Below are positions 24,457 through 29,931 of a DNA stretch of 29,931 bases, in pieces. Origin of the DNA: PR03 sp964353555. Lineage in GTDB: Bacteria > Myxococcota_A > UBA9160 > PR03. Location of the stretch: positions 1 to 29,931 of the forward strand of contig CAYGWM010000048.1 in NCBI GenBank assembly GCA_964353555.1, written 5' to 3'. The position numbers were made by a program, and so were the translations under genes. The notes beneath the pieces are model-generated. The model did not search any database and had not been told where the DNA came from. It saw only the letters and a program-made list of their open reading frames with translations. Numbering within the stretch: position 1 is the stretch's first letter; each line of letters begins with the position of its first letter.

Positions 24457-25097
24457 GCGAATCGTTCCGAGCTCGGCTGCTCGTCGCGGCGCCGCTCGCG
24501 GTCGAAGCGTTCGCAGTGCGCCGTGGTGCGCCCGGAGTTCGAGTCGTCCGCACCGGCATGGGACCGCGCCGTTCCGAGCGCGCCACCGCGTGGCTTGCGA
24601 CCGAGCCGGCGGACGGGATCGCGGTGGCCGGCGTTTGCGGAGCACTCGACCCCAGTTTCGAGCCGGGCGACCTGGTCGTTGCATCGGCGTTGATCGATCC
24701 CAGCGGCGCGCGGCTCGAGGTGGACGGCGCAGCGCTCGCGACGGCGCTCGTGCGTGCGGGATTGCGCACGCATGTCGGCACGATCGCTTGCGTCGCGCGT
24801 CTCGCCGACGGCCAGCCCCGCGCCGATCTCGCGCGACGGACCGGCGCGTGCGCGGTCGACATGGAGTCTTTCTGGCTCGCGCCGGCAGCCACCGGGCGTC
24901 CCTTCGTCGTGTTGCGCGCTGTCAGCGACGGCCCGCGACACGAGTTCTGGCGGCCGGCGATCGTAACGCAGGGCATCGCGGCATTGCGAAGCCTGCGCCG
25001 CGCGGCTCCCGTTCTCGTCGCGTGGGCCGCCGAGGTTTCCGCGATGCCCGCACCGATTCCATCAGCCACGCTCGCACTGCGGCACGCGCAGGCCTGA
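24453..25097 (+). CDS. hpnG: Hopanoid-associated nucleoside phosphorylase
   Basis: 214 residues, nucleoside phosphorylase/nucleosidase family. HpnG removes adenine from adenosylhopane to give (phospho)ribosylhopane, the second step of side-chain building. 'VRTGMGPRRSERAT', 'GIAVAGVCGALDPSFEPGDLVVAS' and 'ACAVDMESFWLA' (DMES motif of the base/ribose site) are visible. 'LRAVSDGPRHEFW' is the usual Ser-Asp catalytic region. It overlaps shc by GTGA and hpnH starts 10 bases after its stop. Somewhat shorter than many homologues but with no missing core motif. Confidence 0.92.
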   Translation: MSESFRARLLVAAPLAVEAFAVRRGAPGVRVVRTGMGPRRSERATAWLATEPADGIAVAGVCGALDPSFEPGDLVVASALIDPSGARLEVDGAALATALVRAGLRTHVGTIACVARLADGQPRADLARRTGACAVDMESFWLAPAATGRPFVVLRAVSDGPRHEFWRPAIVTQGIAALRSLRRAAPVLVAWAAEVSAMPAPIPSATLALRHAQA

Positions 25098-25107
25098 GGT
25101 TCCAACG

Positions 25108-26481
25108 ATGCCCGTTCCGATTTCCCAGATGGCGACCGTCGCGACCTACGTGCTGAAGCAGAAGATCGCCGGCCGCAAGCGCTACCCGCTCGTGCTGATG
25201 CTCGAACCGCTCTATCGCTGCAACCTGTCGTGCGCCGGCTGCGGAAAGATCCAGTATCCGTCGAACATCCTGAAGGCGCAGCTCAGCTACGAGGAGTGCA
25301 TGCAGGCGGTCGACGAGTGCCCGTCGCCGATGGTGAGCTTGCCCGGCGGCGAGCCGCTGATGCACCCCGAGATCGACCGGATCGTCGCGGGGCTCGTCGC
25401 GCGGAAGAAGTACATCTACCTATGCACCAACGCGCTGCTGCTCGAAGAGAAACTCGATCTGTTCACGCCGTCGAGGTACCTGAGCTTCAGCGTGCATCTC
25501 GACGGACTCGAAGCCGAGCACGACGATTCGGTGTGCCGGCCCGGCACCTACGAGAAGGCCGTGCGCGCGATCGAGAAGGCGCTGGCGCGCGGCTTCCGCG
25601 TCACCACCAACACGACTCTTTTCCACGGCGCCGATCCGGAGCGCACGGCGGACTTCTTCGACACCGCGATGCGACTCGGCGTCGAGGGCATGATGGTGTC
25701 ACCGGGCTACTCGTACGCGGCCGCGCCCGATCAGCAGCACTTCCTGGCCCGCGAGGCGACGCGCGAATTCTTTCGGCGCGTGTTCCGTTCGCCGCAGCGG
25801 CGCAAGAAGTGGCGTTTCAACCAGTCGCCGCTCTTCCTCGAGTTCCTGGTCGGCTCGCGCGAGCACGACTGCACGCCGTGGGGCATGCCGAGCCGCGGCG
25901 TATTCGGCTGGCAGAAGCCCTGCTACCTGCTGCAGGAAGGCTACGCGAACTCGTACCAGGAACTGCTCGACGACACCGACTGGGATCACTACGGCCCGAA
26001 GAGCGGTAACCCGCAGTGCCAGAACTGCATGGTGCACAGCGGCTTCGAGGCGAGCGCGGTCGAAGCGGGCTTCTCGTCGTGGCGCGGCTTCGTCGCGATG
26101 GCGCGCGGGGCGCTCTTCGGTCCGCGTGTTCCGGCGCCGAGCGGGCGGAACGTCACGGCGGCACCGCCGCCCGCGCCCGAGGAAATTCCGCCGCCGCTAG
26201 GCTCGTCGCTCGACGCGACGCCCGAGTCGCTGCGCGCGGCGTTCCGCTACCGCGGCGACGTGACGCTCGTGCTCGAAAACGGCGCGCACATGGAGGGCTT
26301 CGTCGCCGACGCGCACGAGAGCGACGTCACGTTCTGGCCGAAGGGCAGCGCGGTGCCCGAGCGCATCGCGACCGCGCACGTGCGAAACGTCGTGTTCAGC
26401 GGCCGCGATTGGGTCGAACGCGGTCGCGAGGTCGCAGAAGCCGGTCGCCGGCGCGTCGCGGCGGCAGCGGAGCGAGCCTAG
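25108..26481 (+). CDS. hpnH: Adenosylhopane synthase (radical SAM) with extra C-terminal domain
   Basis: 457 residues. HpnH is a B12-independent radical SAM enzyme that adds the 5'-deoxyadenosyl radical of SAM to diploptene, forming adenosylhopane. The [4Fe-4S] motif is Cys38-x3-Cys42-x2-Cys45 ('RCNLSCAGCGKIQYP'). 'SLPGGEPLMHPEI', 'YLCTNALLL', 'FSVHLDGLE' and 'PWGMPSRGVFGWQKPCYLL' are standard HpnH landmarks, and 'NPQCQNCMVHSGFEASAV' has the late cysteines. The enzyme core ends near residue 340. A Pro/Ala-rich linker then joins an unusual 87-residue C-terminal region (371-457): 'YRGDVTLVLENGAHMEGFVADA', a beta-barrel-looking domain with 'VVFSGRDW'. It is the last gene of the run and its stop lies 8 bases from that of hemH on the other strand. 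Confidence 0.94.
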   Translation: MPVPISQMATVATYVLKQKIAGRKRYPLVLMLEPLYRCNLSCAGCGKIQYPSNILKAQLSYEECMQAVDECPSPMVSLPGGEPLMHPEIDRIVAGLVARKKYIYLCTNALLLEEKLDLFTPSRYLSFSVHLDGLEAEHDDSVCRPGTYEKAVRAIEKALARGFRVTTNTTLFHGADPERTADFFDTAMRLGVEGMMVSPGYSYAAAPDQQHFLAREATREFFRRVFRSPQRRKKWRFNQSPLFLEFLVGSREHDCTPWGMPSRGVFGWQKPCYLLQEGYANSYQELLDDTDWDHYGPKSGNPQCQNCMVHSGFEASAVEAGFSSWRGFVAMARGALFGPRVPAPSGRNVTAAPPPAPEEIPPPLGSSLDATPESLRAAFRYRGDVTLVLENGAHMEGFVADAHESDVTFWPKGSAVPERIATAHVRNVVFSGRDWVERGREVAEAGRRRVAAAAERA

Positions 26482-26489
26482 GAGTTCTT

Positions 26490-27533
26490 TCAGGCGGCCG
26501 TTCGCTCGCGGATCCATCCCGCTAGCACGTCGACCCATGCGGGGTGTGCATTCACACACGGAATCAGCGCCAGTTCCTCGCCGCCCAGCGCGAGCCACTG
26601 TTCGCGCGCGCGGATGCCGATCTCTTCGATCGTTTCGAGACAGTCCGACACGAAGGACGGGCAGATGACTGCGAGGCGGCGAAAGCCCCGCTCGTGGAGC
26701 TGCGGTAGCACTTCATCGGTGTAGGGCTGGATCCACGGCGTGCGACCGAGACGCGACTGGAACGACAGCGTCCAGTGTTCGCGGCCGAGCCCGAGCGCCT
26801 TCGCGAGCGCGCGTGCGGTGGCGGCGCATTGCGCGCGGTAGCAGAAGCGGTTCGCCGGGCCGATCGCGTCGCAGCAGGACTCGGACGCGAAGCAGTGCAC
26901 ACCGGAAAGGTCGCTCTTGCGGATCTGGCGTTCCGGCAAGCCGTGGAACGAGATCAGCACGTGATCGGGAAGCTGCTCTTCGGGCAACTCGCGCGCGACG
27001 GCTGCGAGCGCGGTGATGTAGCCGGGCTCCGCGTAGAACGAAGGCAGAACGTCGAGCGGCGGAACGTTCCAGCGCTCGGCCGCAGCGCAGTACACCGCTT
27101 CGAGTGCGGAGCCGGTACTGGCGCTGGCGTACTGCGGGAAGAGCGGCACCACGATGATGCGCTCCACATCGGCGTCGGCGAGTCGTGCGACCGCACGCTC
27201 GATCGAAGGCGCGCCATAGCGCATCGAAAGTTCCACGGCCCAGTCGTCGCCGAGCGCCTTGCGGAGCCCGTCGCGCAGTGCGCGGCCGTTCACGATCAGC
27301 GGCGAGCCCTCGGGCGTCCAGACTTTTTTGTAGGCGTCGGCCGAGCGCCGCGGACGGAAGGGCAGAATCACCAGATTGAGCAGCAGCGCGCGGCCGAGAG
27401 CAGACATGTCGAGCACACGCGGATCGCCGAGGAACTCGCGGAGGTAACGGCGCACCGCGCCGGTCGTCGGCTCGTCGGGCGAGCCGAGGTTCACCAGCAG
27501 CACACCGTTTCGCGCAAGGCGACTCACCGCCAT
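26490..27533 (-). CDS. hemH: Ferrochelatase with internal cysteine cluster
   Basis: 347 residues. Inserts Fe(II) into protoporphyrin IX, the last step of haem synthesis. 'GVLLVNLGSPDEP' opens the protein, 'VPLFPQYASASTGSA' is the porphyrin-binding region, and 'LISFHGLPERQIRKSD' holds catalytic His197. 'CPSFVSDCLETIEEIG' has the acidic proton-acceptor glutamates. Between them five cysteines cluster (214, 220, 221, 231, 236), which fits the internal [2Fe-2S] site reported for Myxococcus-type ferrochelatases. ATG 27533 is chosen because it gives the usual N-terminus; the frame stays open upstream only because it runs through a REP-like repeat. It is convergent with hpnH, away from the other haem genes in the window. 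Confidence 0.95.
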   Translation of the reverse strand: MAVSRLARNGVLLVNLGSPDEPTTGAVRRYLREFLGDPRVLDMSALGRALLLNLVILPFRPRRSADAYKKVWTPEGSPLIVNGRALRDGLRKALGDDWAVELSMRYGAPSIERAVARLADADVERIIVVPLFPQYASASTGSALEAVYCAAAERWNVPPLDVLPSFYAEPGYITALAAVARELPEEQLPDHVLISFHGLPERQIRKSDLSGVHCFASESCCDAIGPANRFCYRAQCAATARALAKALGLGREHWTLSFQSRLGRTPWIQPYTDEVLPQLHERGFRRLAVICPSFVSDCLETIEEIGIRAREQWLALGGEELALIPCVNAHPAWVDVLAGWIRERTAA

Positions 27534-27580
27534 TCCCCGATCTGCCAAAGCCCCCTCGCCACGCTCCGCAGCATAGCGAT

Positions 27581-27695
27581 GGAGAAAGGGGACGGTCCTC
27601 GTTGTGGACGGGCTGAGGAGAAAAGGGACGGGCTTTGACGGAGGGTGTCCCTCGAGTCCTCTACCAGTCCTCGACGAGGACCGTCCCCTTTCTCC
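27581..27695. repeat. REP-like element with 22-bp inverted arms
   Basis: Perfect inverted repeat: 27581-27602 and 27674-27695, 71-base spacer. The arm begins GGAGAAAGGGGACGGTCC. A third, direct copy (GGAGAAAAGGGACGG, 27617-27631) lies in the spacer and matches 14 of 15 bases of the left arm. The AAAGGGGACGG core resembles the widely dispersed REP sequences linked to REP-associated tyrosine transposases. It begins 48 bases before the hemH start and ends 2 bases before the stop codon of the oxidoreductase, so it may also act as a terminator for that gene. No transposase is in the window. Confidence 0.75.
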
Positions 27696-27697
27696 TT

Positions 27698-29008
27698 CTA
27701 GAGCGGGACGGCGAGGGTGCGGAGGTGGTGGCGGATCTGGTCGACGTCGGCGTTGCCGGCGGCGAGGTCGTGGTCGCGGAGGTGGAGCGCGGCGACCGCG
27801 GCGGCCTGGCCCTCGAGCATGCAGGGACCGATCACGCGTACGGAGGCGAAGGCCATCGGGTCGGCGGAGAGACAGCGACCGGCGACCAGCAGGTTGCGCA
27901 CGCCGCGCGGCACCAGACAGCGATACGGGATCGTGTACCAGGTGCCGGGTTCGAGGAAGCGCCACAGCGTTTCGCCGCCCGCGACGTGCTTCTCGATCGG
28001 CCACGCGGAACGACCGATGCCGTCCTCGAAGTGACGACAGCCGAGCACGTCCTCTTCTGTCAGCGAGTACTCACCGACGATCTTGTGCGTCTCGCGGACG
28101 CCGAGCCGAAACGCGCTGTCGGCGACGAACGCATCGGCGAAGCCCGGCACGCGACGCCGCAGGAACTCGGCCAGTCGCACGACCTGCCGGCGTCCTTCGA
28201 GTTCCGCCCAGGTCAGCTGCGCCGCGTCGCTTCCGTCGACCGGACGCCCGTCTCGCGCGATGCGGGAGAGCGCGACCAGCACTTCGCCCGGCCGCCCGCT
28301 CGGAATCAGGTTGCCGCCTTTGCGCGGCAGACCTTCGCTCTCGAAGTGATCGTTGAGGAGCTGCGGCAGATCGCGCAGCGCGCCGAGCGCGGCCGGGAGG
28401 TCGACGTGCTGCATCGTGAACATCGTCGACGGATACTGGATCGCGTCGCCGACGCGGGTCTCACAGCCCGCGAGTCGCGACAGCTCCGCATCGCCGGTTG
28501 CGTCCAGGTACACCCGTGCGCGCAGCGCGAGGCGGCCGGCGCGCGTCGACACCGCGATGCCGCGAATCTCACGCTGCTCGACGACCGCGTGCGTCACTTT
28601 CGCGTGCAGCCACAGCCGCAGCGTCGGCTGCGCGACGACGCGCTCTTCGAGCAACAGCTTCACGCCCCACGGCACGTAGGGCAGGGCGGCGGTGTCCTTG
28701 AATGAAATCGGTCCGTAGCCGTGCCCGCGCGATTTGAGCGTCTCGGCGATCTCGAGCGGGAAGCCGCCGACGTTCGGCGCGATCGAGCCGTCGCGCTCTT
28801 TCAAGTAGAAGCCGCAATAGCTACCGACGGCGCCGCCGGTACTCATGCCGCCGAGGAACGGCATCTCCTCGACGAGCGCAACGCGCAGCCCGAGCTGCGC
28901 GCCCACGACGGCTGCTGCAACGCCCGCCGAACCGCCGCCGACGACCGCGAGGTCGACCTCGCACGTGACGTCGATTTCCTCGGCGGGAACCTGCAGGCGG
29001 CTCGTCAT
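27698..29008 (-). CDS. FAD-dependent oxidoreductase (FAD_oxidored type)
   Basis: 436 residues. 'VDLAVVGGGSAGVAAAVVGAQLGLRVALVEE' near the N-terminus is the FAD-binding Rossmann motif, followed by 'FLGGMSTGGAVGSYCGFY', typical of PF12831 proteins. 'ARVYLDATGDAELSRLAGC' is the second conserved segment, and 'NLLVAGRCLSADPMAFASVRVIGPCMLEGQAAAVAA' closes the FAD site. There is no signal peptide or membrane segment. Related proteins are poorly characterised, so the substrate is unknown. The ATG overlaps the stop of the upstream phosphatidyltransferase gene (ATGA), suggesting co-expression and perhaps a lipid-linked substrate, which is inference. A REP-like element starts right after its stop. Confidence 0.85.
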   Translation of the reverse strand: MTSRLQVPAEEIDVTCEVDLAVVGGGSAGVAAAVVGAQLGLRVALVEEMPFLGGMSTGGAVGSYCGFYLKERDGSIAPNVGGFPLEIAETLKSRGHGYGPISFKDTAALPYVPWGVKLLLEERVVAQPTLRLWLHAKVTHAVVEQREIRGIAVSTRAGRLALRARVYLDATGDAELSRLAGCETRVGDAIQYPSTMFTMQHVDLPAALGALRDLPQLLNDHFESEGLPRKGGNLIPSGRPGEVLVALSRIARDGRPVDGSDAAQLTWAELEGRRQVVRLAEFLRRRVPGFADAFVADSAFRLGVRETHKIVGEYSLTEEDVLGCRHFEDGIGRSAWPIEKHVAGGETLWRFLEPGTWYTIPYRCLVPRGVRNLLVAGRCLSADPMAFASVRVIGPCMLEGQAAAVAALHLRDHDLAAGNADVDQIRHHLRTLAVPL

Positions 29009-29784
29009 CTGGACCTGCGGTGAATCCCGCCGAACCAGAAGGAGAGCGCGAGGTAGAGCGCGGGGTAGGCGAGCGTGATCTCGGCGAGATGCCAGCGCGC
29101 GGTGGCATCGCGCGCGACCACCGCGATCGAAGCGCCGATCACCCACGCGATCCCGAGCACGCCCATCGCCATCTTCCCGACCGGCATCTTGCTCGGGTAG
29201 AGATACTTGAGCGGCACGAAGACGCCGATCGCGAGCGCGACGACGACGAGCGTCGCAGTGAGTTCGGACACGTCGAGTAGCCAGATGTAGAGCGCCACGA
29301 TGTTCCAATAGGACGGGAAGCCCAGGAAGAAGTCGTCCTCGGTCTTGGCCTCTTCCTGGGAGAATCCATAGGCGCTCGCGAGTATCGGCGCGGCGGCGAT
29401 GGCAGGGTGCAAGTAGCCGGCTGCGACCAGGAACACGACCGGCACGATTACGTAGTTGAGAAAGTCGACCATGTCGTCGAGGCGGCGGCCGTCGAAATCG
29501 GGCAACACCTCGCGCACGTGCGCCGCGCGCGCGAGCGTTCCGTCGGCCGAGTCGATCACGAGCGCGACCAGCATCAGGATCGCGGCCTGCTGCCAGTTGC
29601 CGGCGCCAATCGCGAGCAGCGCGATTGCGCCCACCACCGCGCCACTCGCGGTGAAGGCGTGCACGCCCCAAGCGAAACCGCGGCGGCGCGCTTCCTCGAG
29701 AGAGCGGCCGCGATTCGCGCTGGCGCGCGAATGCGCCGCGCCCTCGGCGTCCGGCGTGCGCGTCGCTCGCTCAGGCTCGGCCAT
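29005..29784 (-). CDS. pcs: CDP-alcohol phosphatidyltransferase, phosphatidylcholine synthase-like
   Basis: 259 residues, integral membrane, with about seven hydrophobic segments. The CDP-alcohol phosphotransferase motif is complete: D78-x2-D81-G82-x2-A85-R86...G99-x3-D103-x3-D107. The spacing between Arg86 and Gly99 is 12 residues, not the usual 8, as in bacterial Pcs; 'FFLGFPSYWNIVALYIWLL' is another Pcs-like segment. Pcs condenses CDP-diacylglycerol with choline to make phosphatidylcholine. A related enzyme using another alcohol cannot be excluded. ATG 29784 is used because further upstream the frame is low-complexity. It is the first gene of a two-gene operon with the oxidoreductase; 147 bases to the window edge carry nothing I recognise. 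Confidence 0.82.
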   Translation of the reverse strand: MAEPERATRTPDAEGAAHSRASANRGRSLEEARRRGFAWGVHAFTASGAVVGAIALLAIGAGNWQQAAILMLVALVIDSADGTLARAAHVREVLPDFDGRRLDDMVDFLNYVIVPVVFLVAAGYLHPAIAAAPILASAYGFSQEEAKTEDDFFLGFPSYWNIVALYIWLLDVSELTATLVVVALAIGVFVPLKYLYPSKMPVGKMAMGVLGIAWVIGASIAVVARDATARWHLAEITLAYPALYLALSFWFGGIHRRSR

Positions 29785-29931
29785 CGTGCTCCTCGGGGTC
29801 GCCCGATTGGGCAGCATAGTCGAGCTTGATGATGCCGCCGCTCGCCGATGGCTCGCGCGGGATCGGCGCATGAGGCTCGCCGCTCGATCGCGTCGACCTG
29901 TTCCACTAGCAGTCAGCGGCTATGCTGGGCG

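Noticed and set aside
27635..28705. Long plus-strand frame across the oxidoreductase region
   Set aside because: Antisense shadow; the minus strand has the FAD-binding motif and conserved C-terminal segment.
29785..29931. Possible short minus-strand gene ending just inside the Pcs start
   Set aside because: One frame gives a peptide with 'GGIIKLDY' but a TAG closes it about 40 codons upstream and there is no start codon.

Overview
This is a GC-rich, gene-dense bacterial window with long runs of genes joined by 4-base stop/start overlaps. The content suggests a member of the old Deltaproteobacteria in the broad sense (Myxococcota- or Binatota-like). The reasons are a complete squalene-hopanoid pathway, an oxygen-dependent protoporphyrinogen oxidase, a ferrochelatase with an internal cysteine cluster, a paired acyl-CoA dehydrogenase, a phosphatidylcholine synthase-like enzyme, and exported proteins ending in a Cys-hydrophobic-Arg tail. 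The assignment is inferred from gene content alone.

Left part (1-10439). The 5' end of ispH (MEP pathway, minus strand) is cut by the window edge and diverges from a small beta-sandwich (transthyretin-like) protein. A sulfatase-fold lipoprotein follows, then a 1024-residue winged-helix/AAA/TPR regulator. Next are two exported proteins, a parallel beta-helix protein and a CBM20-like/esterase protein. They are unrelated in their main domains but share Asp-rich repeats and an almost identical 30-residue C-terminal tail. An unrecognised helical protein lies convergent to them. The three longer gene-poor stretches hold no RNA gene that I can see.

Centre (10440-15586). Five plus-strand genes sit stop-on-start: two acyl-CoA dehydrogenase subunits, hemE, hemG and a HIT-family hydrolase. 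Late haem synthesis is therefore translationally linked to an acyl-CoA dehydrogenase pair.

Centre-right (15758-26481). A nine-gene run encodes a route from pyruvate and glyceraldehyde 3-phosphate towards ribosylhopane: dxs, hpnD, fni (type 2 IPP isomerase), a TetR regulator, hpnC, hpnE, shc, hpnG and hpnH. Dxs feeds isoprenoid precursors and Fni balances IPP and DMAPP. HpnD, HpnC and HpnE make squalene, Shc cyclises it, and HpnH and HpnG start the C35 side chain. A farnesyl-diphosphate synthase is not in the window. A 20-bp operator-like site lies upstream of dxs, and the TetR gene inside the operon is the obvious candidate to bind it.

Right part (26490-29784, minus strand). hemH converges on hpnH with only 8 bases between the stop codons. 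Upstream of hemH, a REP-like inverted repeat separates it from a two-gene operon: a phosphatidylcholine synthase-like CDP-alcohol phosphotransferase followed by an FAD-dependent oxidoreductase. I see no tRNA, rRNA, CRISPR array, insertion sequence or prophage. The most unusual points are the duplicated C-terminal tail, the loop-deleted DXS, the extra domain on HpnH, the operator-like site, and the repeat elements.
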